5,879 nt of DNA from Alphaproteobacteria bacterium (GCA_005884705.1 VBAF01000120.1:1-5879), one strand, 5' to 3'; positions 1 through 5,145 are shown, counted from the first letter of the stretch. Program-made: numbers and translations. The notes: generated by a model from the letters alone, not told the origin.

Positions 1-1
1 C

Positions 2-541
2 GAGGGCTGGTCGATGATCGTGCCGTGGTCGGGCTTCCCCTTGCGCGCGCTCGCCGAGATGAGCCGGCCGCTCGCTGGCGCGAAGTACCTGGTGATGCGG
101 GCGCTGCACAAGCCCGAGCTGCTGCGCGGCCAGCACGACTTCAACCATGCCTGGCCCTACACCGAGGCGCTGGCGATCGACGAGGCGACGCACGAGCTCG
201 CCTTCGTGGCGACCGGGCTCTACGGCGCGCCGCTGCCCAAGCCCAACGGCGCGCCGCTGCGGCTCGTGCTGCCGTGGAAGTACGGCTTCAAGAGCATCAA
301 GTCGGTGGTCGCGTTCGAATTCGCCGAAAGCCGGCCGCGCACCTTCTGGCAGACGCTGCAGCCCAACGAGTATGGCTTCTGGGCCAACGTCAATCCGGCG
401 GTCGACCATCCGCGCTGGAGCCAGGCGACCGAGAAGCCGCTCGGCGCCAGCGAGCGCATCCCGACCCGGCTATACAACGGCTACGGCGAATGGGTCGCCG
501 GCCTCTACGCCGATCGGCAGGACGAGAAGCTGTTCTTCTGA
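2..541 (+). CDS. msrP: Protein-methionine-sulfoxide reductase catalytic subunit MsrP (YedY), C-terminal part
   Basis: This is the last 179 residues of a periplasmic molybdopterin enzyme that reduces methionine sulfoxide in oxidised envelope proteins, taking electrons from the haem membrane protein MsrQ. The reading frame is open from base 2, so the gene starts outside the window and the ATG at 14 is internal. Family hallmarks run in order: EGWSMIVPWSGFPL, a WPYTEAL block, LYGAPLPKPNGAPLRLVLPW, KYGFKSIKS, PNEYGFWANVNP and DHPRWSQATE, ending in a YNGYGEWVAGLY tail. These cover most of the sulfite-oxidase-like fold. The Tat signal and the cysteine that binds molybdenum lie in the missing N-terminal part and cannot be checked. 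No msrQ follows; the next gene is on the opposite strand. The stop is TGA at 539-541. The identification is secure from the density of family motifs. Confidence 0.95.
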   Translation, partial: EGWSMIVPWSGFPLRALAEMSRPLAGAKYLVMRALHKPELLRGQHDFNHAWPYTEALAIDEATHELAFVATGLYGAPLPKPNGAPLRLVLPWKYGFKSIKSVVAFEFAESRPRTFWQTLQPNEYGFWANVNPAVDHPRWSQATEKPLGASERIPTRLYNGYGEWVAGLYADRQDEKLFF

Positions 542-551
542 TCTTTCTCCT

Positions 552-563
552 CCCCGGCTGGGG
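552..563. terminator. Weak hairpin between convergent msrP and hydrolase genes
   Basis: CCCC-GGCT-GGGG forms a 4-bp GC stem 11 bases after the msrP stop, in the 60-bp gap between two converging genes. There is no T-tract in either direction, so it is a poor intrinsic terminator. Nothing else is visible in this gap. Confidence 0.15.
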
Positions 564-601
564 CAGGGCTATCGCATTTGACCAATTTCTGGAGTTTTGA
601 G

Positions 602-1420
602 TCAGCGCGGCAGGCCCTCGATCCAGTTCTGGATCGCCGTCTGGGCGGCGAGCGGCGTGGTCGAATGCTCGGCGCCGACCGGCAGGTAGCGGCTGTAGGG
701 ATGCCGCGCCGCCGGCTTGAACACCGCCGTCTCGGCGCGGCCGTAGAACGGATCGTGCCGGCCGATCACCAGCAGCAGCGGGATCGAGGCCGGCACGCGC
801 GGCGCCTGCACCGACATCTCGGCCAGGCCTTGCGGATCCATCCACGACAGATAGACCGCCGCGCGCGTGGTGAGGGTGAGGTTCGCGCCCTGGATACCGT
901 CCGGCCCGATGAAGCGGTCATCGCCCCGGCCTTCGGCGACCAGCGCGCGCGCCCGCTCGAGCGCGGCGCGGGTCGCGGCGTCGCGCTCGACCAGCGCCGC
1001 CGGCGTGTGGCCGGGTGCGGCCATCACCAGCCCGGCGATATTGCCGCGCGAGGCGGTGTAGGCCAGCGCCACGGCGGCGCCGAGGCTGTGGCCGACCAGC
1101 ACGATGCGGTTGGCGCCCTGGGTCCGCATTTGCGCCGCCACGCGGTCGATCATTGCAAGCGAGGCGGGCACGTCGCGGTCGATGGTGAGCCAGCCCTTGT
1201 CCGACCACGGCATGGTCGGCAGCGCGATCGCGCAACCGGCGGCGCGCAGGTTGGCGGCCAGCATGTCGAGGCCGGCGCGCCGCTCCAGCGGATCGCCGAG
1301 CTTGCCGTGCAGCAGGATCACGCCGATGCCGTCGTCGTCGCGGGTCGCGCCGCCGACATGGAACGACAGCCCGACGCCGGCGGCGGCGAGCACGGCGAGG
1401 GTGGGCAGCCAGTTGATCAT
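602..1420 (-). CDS. Alpha/beta hydrolase with N-terminal hydrophobic segment
   Basis: This 272-residue protein has the alpha/beta-hydrolase fold; its substrate cannot be told from sequence. The nucleophile elbow is GHSLGA, with Ser near residue 112. The likely oxyanion strand is ILLHGK (35-40). The acid is probably Asp223 in GRHDP and the base His252 in AEHSTT, giving a complete triad in the right order. Residues 4-20 (WLPTLAVLAAAGVGLSF) look like a signal peptide or membrane anchor, so it may act in the periplasm. The frame stays open upstream to an ATG at 1525, but that start has no ribosome-binding site. The ATG at 1420 is preceded by AGGAAGG at about 7 bases, which decides the start. It diverges from the small membrane gene at 1558 and converges on msrP. 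It could be an esterase or lipase-like enzyme; only the fold is firm. Confidence 0.85.
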   Translation of the reverse strand: MINWLPTLAVLAAAGVGLSFHVGGATRDDDGIGVILLHGKLGDPLERRAGLDMLAANLRAAGCAIALPTMPWSDKGWLTIDRDVPASLAMIDRVAAQMRTQGANRIVLVGHSLGAAVALAYTASRGNIAGLVMAAPGHTPAALVERDAATRAALERARALVAEGRGDDRFIGPDGIQGANLTLTTRAAVYLSWMDPQGLAEMSVQAPRVPASIPLLLVIGRHDPFYGRAETAVFKPAARHPYSRYLPVGAEHSTTPLAAQTAIQNWIEGLPR

Positions 1421-1442
1421 CGCCGTCCTTCCTACGACGGCG
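1421..1442 (-). promoter_or_regulatory. Hairpin presenting the hydrolase Shine-Dalgarno in its loop
   Basis: On the minus strand, CGCCGTC and GACGGCG form a perfect 7-bp stem around the 8-base loop GTAGGAAG, which carries most of the ribosome-binding site. The 3' arm directly abuts the ATG at 1420. The pairing is exact; a regulatory role is inferred. Confidence 0.4.
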
Positions 1443-1557
1443 CCGCAGCGCGCGACAAAGGCCGCAAGGGTCCGACCCCATTTGATCACAAGGAAGCGGC
1501 GCAACGTCGAGGCCACCCCGGCCATTGTTAGGGCGACAAGGAGGCGATGTCGCGTCG

Positions 1558-1785
1558 ATGCTGTGGAACTGGACCGTCCGTCTTGCGTTGCCCTTGCTGG
1601 TAGGTGTGCTCGGCGCAGCGCTGCATGTCATGTGGGCCGAGGCGCCCTACGCGCCAGGCACGCTCGACATCCTGGGAACCATCGCCATCGTCGTCACCAT
1701 GCTGGGCATGGTGGTGTGGTGCGTCTGCGCCTGGCTGGGCGACGAGACCGACCGCTCTCACGATACGCACGTCTCGGTGAACTGA
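1558..1785 (+). CDS. Small two-helix membrane protein of unknown function
   Basis: I do not recognise this 75-residue protein. It has two hydrophobic segments, about residues 7-25 (VRLALPLLVGVLGAALHVM) and 36-58 (IAIVVTMLGMVVWCVCAWL and flanks). They are joined by a short acidic/proline loop (WAEAPYAPGTLD) and followed by a polar tail (DETDRSHDTHVSVN). I chose the ATG at 1558. The only strong Shine-Dalgarno, AAGGAGG at 1538-1544, lies 13 bases upstream, which is long, and it is only 2 bases before an out-of-frame ATG at 1547. A TTG start at 1525 would add 11 residues. Codon use is strongly G/C-ending, as expected for a real gene here. It diverges from the hydrolase and its stop is 6 bases from the converging yihY stop. 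The two helices are clear; the function is not. Confidence 0.65.
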   Translation: MLWNWTVRLALPLLVGVLGAALHVMWAEAPYAPGTLDILGTIAIVVTMLGMVVWCVCAWLGDETDRSHDTHVSVN

Positions 1786-1795
1786 CACGCGTCAG
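1782..1795. terminator. Small inverted repeat over two converging stop codons
   Basis: CTGAC-ACGC-GTCAG is a 5-bp inverted repeat holding the TGA stops of both the 1558-1785 (+) and 1792-2661 (-) genes. It may act as a weak bidirectional end structure. It has no T-tract and could be chance. Confidence 0.2.
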
Positions 1796-2661
1796 GCGCG
1801 GCCCGCGCGCTGTTCGGCGCGGGCATGAGTGAACTCAGCGCCGAACAGCACGATCTGCGCGCTGTAGTAGACCCAGATCAGCACCACCACGATCGAGGCC
1901 GAGGCGCCATAGGTCGATTCCAGCCCCTGCTTGCCGATGTAGAGGCCGATCGCGACCTTGCCGATCTCGAACAGCGCCGCCGTGCCGACCGAGCCCAGCA
2001 CCACGTCGCGCCAGGCCACTTGCGCATCGGGCATCCACTTGAAGAGCAGCGCGAACATCAGGCTGGTGACGGCGAAGCTCACGACGAAGCTGGCGCCCTG
2101 CATCAAGGGCTCGGGCATCGCACCGGCCAGCGACTTGCCGATCGCCGCCAGCGCCGCGGTCAGCAGCATCGAGATCAGCAGCAGGAAGCCGAGCGCCGCG
2201 ATGCCGGCGAGCGACAGCACGTAGTCGCGGATGAAGCCCCACACGCCGCCGCGCCGCTTCGGCTTGACCTCCCACACGATGTTCAGCGCCTCCTTGAGCT
2301 GCACCACGACGCCGAGCGCCGCGAACACCAGGGTCACCGTGCCGATGATGGTGGCGAACAGCCCCTCGCTCGGCTTGCCGGCGCTCGCCAGCATGGTGCT
2401 GACCGCCCCGGCGCCCTTGTCGCCGATCACGCCCTGGATGGCGGCGGCGACCTCGCGCTGGATGCCTTCGCGCTGAAACACCAGGGTGGCGATCGAGATC
2501 ACCACGACGATCAACGGGCCGATCGAGAAGATCGAGTAGTAGGCGAGCGACGCGCCGGCCTTCGGACTCTTGTGCGCGAGCCAGCTCCTGGCGGCCTCCC
2601 TGAGCGCGTTCCACAGGCCGGGCGGCACGTCGTGCTGCGCCGTGTCGATCACCGCCGTCAC
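1792..2661 (-). CDS. YihY/BrkB (virulence factor BrkB) family inner-membrane protein
   Basis: This 289-residue polytopic membrane protein belongs to the YihY/BrkB family. The family was once thought to include an RNase (RNase BN), but that activity belongs to another protein, and its actual role is not settled. Family blocks are present in order: KAGASLAYYSIFSIGPL (about 34-50), LNIVWEVKP (126-134), LFKWMPDAQVAWRDV (206-220), then the final helix YGASASIVVVLIWVYYSAQI with FGAEFT. Hydrophobic segments fall near residues 38-62, 101-121, 146-175, 187-208, 219-241 and 254-276, matching the usual six helices. I placed the start at the GTG at 2661, with GAGG five bases upstream. The ATG/GTG-open frame back to 2802 would be translated from a repeat hairpin. 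The start overlaps the stop of a 21-codon upstream ORF by GTGA, suggesting coupled translation. Confidence 0.93.
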   Translation of the reverse strand: MTAVIDTAQHDVPPGLWNALREAARSWLAHKSPKAGASLAYYSIFSIGPLIVVVISIATLVFQREGIQREVAAAIQGVIGDKGAGAVSTMLASAGKPSEGLFATIIGTVTLVFAALGVVVQLKEALNIVWEVKPKRRGGVWGFIRDYVLSLAGIAALGFLLLISMLLTAALAAIGKSLAGAMPEPLMQGASFVVSFAVTSLMFALLFKWMPDAQVAWRDVVLGSVGTAALFEIGKVAIGLYIGKQGLESTYGASASIVVVLIWVYYSAQIVLFGAEFTHARAEQRAGRA

Positions 2662-2723
2662 GCGCGCCTCGCCAGGCGCGCGCCCATGCCGGCGATGAAG
2701 CCGGCCAGGACAATGTAGGTCAT
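2658..2723 (-). CDS. 21-aa leader/small membrane peptide coupled to yihY
   Basis: This short ORF encodes a 21-residue peptide: MTYIVLAGFIAGMG followed by ARLARRA. That is one hydrophobic segment with a basic C-terminus, as expected for a tiny membrane peptide. It has the best ribosome-binding site in the area, GGGAGAGGAG at 2730-2739 with six bases between AGGAG and ATG. Its TGA overlaps the yihY GTG start in GTGA, the classic geometry of translational coupling. The yihY ribosome-binding site lies inside its codons for LARR. I do not recognise the peptide. It could be a functional micropeptide, a leader controlling yihY translation, or the remains of an older N-terminus. The translation signals are seen directly; the role is inferred. 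Confidence 0.55.
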   Translation of the reverse strand: MTYIVLAGFIAGMGARLARRA

Positions 2724-2740
2724 CGCGCGCTCCTCTCCCG

Positions 2741-2868
2741 CTAGAGCGGTTTCCGATCAGTTGGAAGCGCTCGCGCTTCCAACTGATCGGAAACGCGCGC
2801 ACTGGTGATACTGGTTACACAGGGCATAGTCCGTCCGGCTGATTCCAGCCGGACGGAATATGCTCTAG
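2741..2868. repeat. Palindromic intergenic repeat, copy 1 (128 bp, CTAG-ended)
   Basis: The element has terminal inverted repeats CTAGAGC (2741-2747) and GCTCTAG (2862-2868) and two internal hairpins. Hairpin 1 (2749-2794) has a perfect 21-bp stem beginning GTTTCCGATCAG around the loop CTCG. Hairpin 2 has arms at about 2825-2842 and 2847-2864 with loop ATTC and one mismatch (18-base arms, 17 paired). The linker holds GATACTGGTTACACAGGGCATA. From 2795 to 2868 it matches 5491-5564 at 68 of 74 positions with no gaps. It fills almost all the space between the YidB-like gene and the yihY leader ORF. It is probably a REP/MITE-like non-coding mobile repeat. Confidence 0.9.
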
Positions 2869-3404
2869 GCGGCGCGGTTGAGCTCGTCGGGCGCTGGAAC
2901 GCGACCCTGCGGTGTCAGCGTGTCGACCACCTGCGGCAGTTGTTGGCTCAGCCCGGCGAGCAGCTCGTCGCGGCTCATGCCGGTCTTCTCGCTCAGGAAC
3001 CCAATCTGCTCGGGCGTCAGCACCTTCTCGAGATCGTGCGGCGCGATCGCCTTGTTCTGCCCGGTGCTCACCCAGGACTCGGCGACCTCGCCCTTGCCGG
3101 CGGTCTGGAACTGGCGCAGCAGATCGCCGAGGCCACCGCTCAGAATGCCGCCGAGGCCCGCGCTGTTCGCGGCCGCAGCCCCGCCGAGGCCGAGCGAGCC
3201 CAGTATGTCGCCGAGACCGCCGCCGGGCCGTGGCGCCCCGGCGCTTGCAGGCGGCGCCTGGCGCTGCTCACCCATGCCCTTCACCGCCTTGTAGGCGAGC
3301 AGGCCCAAGGCCGCGAGCAGGATCGGGGACATGCCGCCGCCGCGGCCGCCGCCAAAGCCGCGCGGGCCGTTGCTCATGCCAGTCAGGACATCCATGAAAC
3401 CCAC
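2865..3404 (-). CDS. YidB-like protein, DUF937 family
   Basis: This 179-residue protein has the DUF937/YidB domain, whose biochemical role is unknown. The N-terminal quarter is Gly/Arg-rich (NGPRGFGGGRGGG) and followed by a short hydrophobic stretch, SPILLAALGLLAY (26-38). A low-complexity Gly/Ala/Leu region comes next. The conserved core spans about residues 90-170: GLGDLLRQFQTAGKGEVAES, WVSTGQNKAIAPHDLEKVL, then QQLPQVVDTLTPQGRVP. It starts at GTG 3404 because AAGGAGG lies six bases upstream; the in-frame ATG at 3395 is 15 bases away. Length is somewhat above the roughly 130-residue E. coli YidB because of the N-terminal extension. Its TAG stop is formed by the terminal CTAG of the palindromic repeat. 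It lies 81 bp downstream of the 104-aa gene on the same strand. Confidence 0.88.
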   Translation of the reverse strand: MGFMDVLTGMSNGPRGFGGGRGGGMSPILLAALGLLAYKAVKGMGEQRQAPPASAGAPRPGGGLGDILGSLGLGGAAAANSAGLGGILSGGLGDLLRQFQTAGKGEVAESWVSTGQNKAIAPHDLEKVLTPEQIGFLSEKTGMSRDELLAGLSQQLPQVVDTLTPQGRVPAPDELNRAA

Positions 3405-3435
3405 AGCTTGCCTCCTTCGATCGCACGAGGAGGAA

Positions 3436-3459
3436 AACGTCGGGCGCGCGCGCGACGTT
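3436..3459 (-). terminator. Possible terminator or attenuator between the 104-aa gene and the YidB-like gene
   Basis: Read leftward, AACGTCG and CGACGTT form a 7-bp stem around an alternating GC loop of ten bases, followed by a short T-run (GACGTTTTCC). It lies 27 bases past the stop of the upstream 104-aa gene and before the YidB-like ribosome-binding site. It may end most upstream transcripts or attenuate readthrough; the T-run is short. Confidence 0.35.
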
Positions 3460-3485
3460 GCGCGCGGGCCGGCGCGGCCGTGATG

Positions 3486-3800
3486 TCAGTCGTCGTTGCC
3501 GGCGCTGGAGTGGTATTCGTGCAGGCGAACTTTGAGAGCCGGTGAGGGCGGCTCGCGCAAGTCGGACGCGGCACCGAAGACGAGCTTGCCGGTCAGCACG
3601 TTGCTCTTTACTTCTTCTGCGAGCTCGAGCACGCGGTCCTCGCCGATTCGCCAGCCGGCGATCGCGTCGTCGACCGAGACGTGGCCGGCATAGACCAGCC
3701 GGCGGTCCTCCTCGCACACCCAGAGCTGCCAAGCCTCAGGGACGGCAATGACGACCACGCGCAAGACGCGACCTTGGTATCGGAAGGGGAATGCCCGCAT
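3486..3800 (-). CDS. Conserved-looking hypothetical protein, 104 aa
   Basis: I do not recognise this protein by name. It is soluble-looking, with no signal peptide or membrane helix. It begins with beta-like strands (RVLRVVVIAVPEAWQLWVCE), then EDRRLVYAGHVSVDDAIAGW, an acidic helix (GEDRVLELAEEVKSN), and a polar C-terminal tail. The ATG at 3800 lacks a clear Shine-Dalgarno, but no better start is visible, and the strand-turn-strand opening at residues 4-28 supports it. Codon use is G/C-ending throughout, favouring this strand over overlapping open frames on the plus strand. It lies 105 bp downstream of the STAS-like gene and 81 bp upstream of the YidB-like gene, all on the minus strand, so the three may be partly co-transcribed. 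The function is unknown. Confidence 0.7.
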   Translation of the reverse strand: MRAFPFRYQGRVLRVVVIAVPEAWQLWVCEEDRRLVYAGHVSVDDAIAGWRIGEDRVLELAEEVKSNVLTGKLVFGAASDLREPPSPALKVRLHEYHSSAGNDD

Positions 3801-3905
3801 CGGGATTGGTCTATCGCCCGGCCCGCCACCGCCCGGCGAGTCGAAACTGGCGACGGCGAAATCGACGATACAAATCTCGCGGAAATGTTGCGATTCGCGC
3901 GGCCG

Positions 3906-4307
3906 CTACACCCCCTCGGGCGGGCCGCCATCGGCATCGATCGTGCCGAGCCAAGCCTCCGCCGCGTCGCGGCCGGCGAAGATGCGCACGGCGCGGCTGG
4001 CATCGGCCAGCAGGGCGAATTCGCGCGCCCGCGCCGCGGCCCGCTCGCCCGCGACGACGATGGCGAGCGGCCCGACCGGCCCCAGCCCCATACGGCCATA
4101 CAATCGCGCGGTCGCGGCGATCGGGCCGATACGGCTCGGCGTGATCCAGCGGGTCGCGGTACTGGCGTCGAAAATCTTGCCGTAGGCCATCGCCCCCTCG
4201 CCGATCACCTCGCCCAGAAAGCGATACAGCTCCTCCTCGCTGGTGCTCTGCTCCAATGTCGCGAACACCAGCCGCCTGCCGTGATCGATACTCCAGTCGA
4301 GCGTCAT
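3906..4307 (-). CDS. STAS/SpoIIAA-like domain protein
   Basis: This 133-residue soluble protein has a layout like STAS/SpoIIAA-like proteins. It has an N-terminal strand pair (LDWSIDHGRRLVFATLEQ), a helix (SEEELYRFLGEVI), the central strand AYGKIFDAST followed by a helix, then GPLAIVVAGE, a helix (ERAAARAREFALLAD) and a final strand-helix pair (AVRIFAGRDAAEAWL). The FDAS segment sits where SpoIIAA has its regulatory DSS serine, but I cannot claim it is phosphorylated. The frame is open further up, but ATG 4307 has CGGAGGAAG directly before it and gives the usual N-terminal strand. It diverges from the 57-aa small membrane gene across a 102-bp gap. The fold call is from pattern recognition and is moderate; the partner or ligand is unknown. 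Confidence 0.75.
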   Translation of the reverse strand: MTLDWSIDHGRRLVFATLEQSTSEEELYRFLGEVIGEGAMAYGKIFDASTATRWITPSRIGPIAATARLYGRMGLGPVGPLAIVVAGERAAARAREFALLADASRAVRIFAGRDAAEAWLGTIDADGGPPEGV

Positions 4308-4409
4308 CTTCCTCCGGACCGATTGGCACCAGACAACTGAAACAATCGAGGAGCGGACGCGCAACCCTTTCAGAGGTACGGAAACAAACACCATCTCGCG
4401 AGCAGCCCC

Positions 4410-4583
4410 GTGAAGAACCAGTCCTTCTATGCCATCGTGCTCACCCTGCTGATGCTGATCAGCGTGGCGGTCTGGCAGTTCTTCTCCCTGGTCGCGCGCA
4501 GCGACGGCTTGCACGATCCCTACACGGCCGGCGGGCCGGACGGGAAGCTCGGGCGTCCGACATTGGCCGTGACGCCGAAATAG
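4410..4583 (+). CDS. Small single-helix membrane protein, 57 aa
   Basis: This short gene encodes MKNQSFYAIVLTLLMLISVA then VWQFFSLVARSDG and a polar Gly/Pro-rich tail ending LAVTPK. Residues 7-28 form one clear membrane helix with Lys at the N-terminus; the tail of about 28 residues is soluble. The start is GTG at 4410, with no strong Shine-Dalgarno and no ATG nearby. About 90% of codons end in G or C, matching confirmed genes here and supporting this frame over the long overlapping frames. It diverges from the STAS-like gene and converges with the 45-aa gene, the stops being 12 bp apart. I do not recognise the family. Confidence 0.6.
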   Translation: MKNQSFYAIVLTLLMLISVAVWQFFSLVARSDGLHDPYTAGGPDGKLGRPTLAVTPK

Positions 4584-4595
4584 GCGGCGGCTTCT

Positions 4596-4733
4596 TCAGG
4601 GCCGGGCACCCCACAGCGGGCCCGGCAGGGCGGACGACGAGGCGCTGCGGCGCTCGGGCGGCGCCAGCGCAAACACGATCACCGCGACCAGCAGCAGCAA
4701 AAAGGCGAGGACCCCGACGCACGAATGGCGCAT
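4596..4733 (-). CDS. Small membrane or secreted peptide, 45 aa
   Basis: This ORF encodes MRHSCVGVLAFLLLLVAVIV then FALAPPERRSASSS and a Pro/Gly tail ending LWGARP. Residues 5-24 are a strong hydrophobic stretch after Arg/His, so it is either a single-helix membrane protein or an exported peptide cut near ALA. About 91% of its codons end in G or C, well matched to real genes nearby. There is no clear Shine-Dalgarno before the ATG at 4733, which is the main weakness. It diverges from the exported 97-aa gene across a 118-bp gap with palindromes and converges with the 57-aa gene. It is unrecognised and may be missed by automatic annotation. Confidence 0.42.
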   Translation of the reverse strand: MRHSCVGVLAFLLLLVAVIVFALAPPERRSASSSALPGPLWGARP

Positions 4734-4762
4734 GGCTGTGCAACGCCCGCACTGTCGCAAAG

Positions 4763-4776
4763 GTGACGCCCGTCAC
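4763..4776. promoter_or_regulatory. Palindrome in the divergent 4734-4851 intergenic region, possible operator
   Basis: GTGACG-CC-CGTCAC is a perfect inverted repeat (GTGAC-N4-GTCAC), followed 5 bp later by the 8-bp palindrome CCAATTGG (4782-4789). Both lie between two divergently oriented small envelope genes. The symmetry suits binding by a dimeric regulator; no specific regulator can be named. Confidence 0.3.
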
Positions 4777-4799
4777 GGCCTCCAATTGGTCACTGTGCA

Positions 4800-4829
4800 G
4801 TCCGGCTGAAATACCGTCTGCTGCCGGAC
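4800..4829 (+). promoter_or_regulatory. Hairpin upstream of the exported 97-aa gene
   Basis: GTCCGGC (4800-4806) and GCCGGAC (4823-4829) form a 7-bp stem with a 16-base loop. It ends 10 bases before the GGAGG of the next gene, so it could lie in the mRNA leader. Its CCGGCTGA also resembles hairpin 2 of the palindromic repeat, possibly by chance. Confidence 0.25.
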
Positions 4830-4851
4830 CAAACGGGACGGAGGCACAAGA

Positions 4852-5145
4852 ATGAATCTGGCGAGACGCGTGGCGATCACGGCCGGTCTGGCCGTCGCCG
4901 CCCTGGCGGCGGCGGCGGCGGCTTTCGCGCACGACGAAGACGACGTCGGCTGGAAGCACAAGCGCCATGGCGAGCATCATCGCTTCGTGCCGCCGGGCCA
5001 TGTCTACACCTATCGCGCGCCGCCCATCGTGTACGAGCGGCCCATCGTGTACGAACGGCCGGTGATCTATCGCGCAACGCCGGACTACTCCTATTACGGG
5101 CCGCCGCCGCCGCCCTCGCTCAACATCAATATCCCGCTGCGCTGA
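4852..5145 (+). CDS. Exported small protein with His/Asp-rich start and tandem VYERP repeats
   Basis: This 97-residue protein has a textbook Sec signal peptide: MNLARR, a long Ala/Val/Leu core, and AFA before HDEDD, so cleavage after residue 26 is likely. The mature part starts with acidic and histidine residues (HDEDDVGWKHKRHGEHHRF), which could bind metal ions; that is inference. A Tyr/Pro-rich section follows, with IVYERP twice and then VIYRATP, and YSYYGPPPPPS near the end. There is no catalytic domain. The start is certain: GGAGG at 4840-4844 sits seven bases before the ATG. It is 21 bp upstream of the 87-aa membrane gene, suggesting an operon. It resembles many short exported, low-complexity alphaproteobacterial proteins of unknown role. 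A structural or metal-buffering periplasmic protein is possible. Confidence 0.85.
   Translation: MNLARRVAITAGLAVAALAAAAAAFAHDEDDVGWKHKRHGEHHRFVPPGHVYTYRAPPIVYERPIVYERPVIYRATPDYSYYGPPPPPSLNINIPLR
5023..5058 (+). repeat. Two tandem 18-bp units inside the exported protein gene
   Basis: CCCATCGTGTACGAGCGG is followed directly by the same 18 bases with one change (GAG to GAA, silent). It encodes PIVYER twice, consistent with a recent in-frame duplication. Confidence 0.9.

Noticed and set aside
1421..1525. 35-residue N-terminal extension of the hydrolase to the ATG at 1525
   Set aside because: There is no ribosome-binding site at 1525, while the ATG at 1420 has AGGAAGG and gives a signal-like N-terminus.
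578..1531. 317-codon plus-strand open frame
   Set aside because: It is the antisense shadow of the alpha/beta hydrolase, which carries a full catalytic triad.
1825..2718. 297-codon plus-strand open frame opposite yihY
   Set aside because: Its His/Arg/Ala/Gln-rich composition has no family features, and it is fully antisense to a clear YihY/BrkB protein.
2662..2802. 47-residue N-terminal extension of the YihY protein
   Set aside because: The extension would be translated from hairpin 1 of the repeat and does not resemble the family. The GTG at 2661 has its own GAGG site.
2805..3545. 246-codon plus-strand open frame
   Set aside because: It starts inside the palindromic repeat and runs antisense to the YidB-like gene, which has a good ribosome-binding site and recognisable motifs.
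4337..4373. CTGAAA...TTTCAG inverted repeat in the STAS-like/57-aa divergent region
   Set aside because: The six-base arms are 25 bases apart with no extension, which is expected by chance.
4601..4626. GCCGGGC...GCCCGGC inverted repeat as a terminator for the 57-aa gene
   Set aside because: It has a 12-base loop and no T-tract, and it lies inside the candidate 45-aa reading frame. In DNA this GC-rich such repeats are common.
4786..4814. Sigma-70-like promoter (TTGGTC, 17 bp, AAATAC) before the exported protein gene
   Set aside because: The -35 is fair, but the -10 matches the consensus at only two positions.
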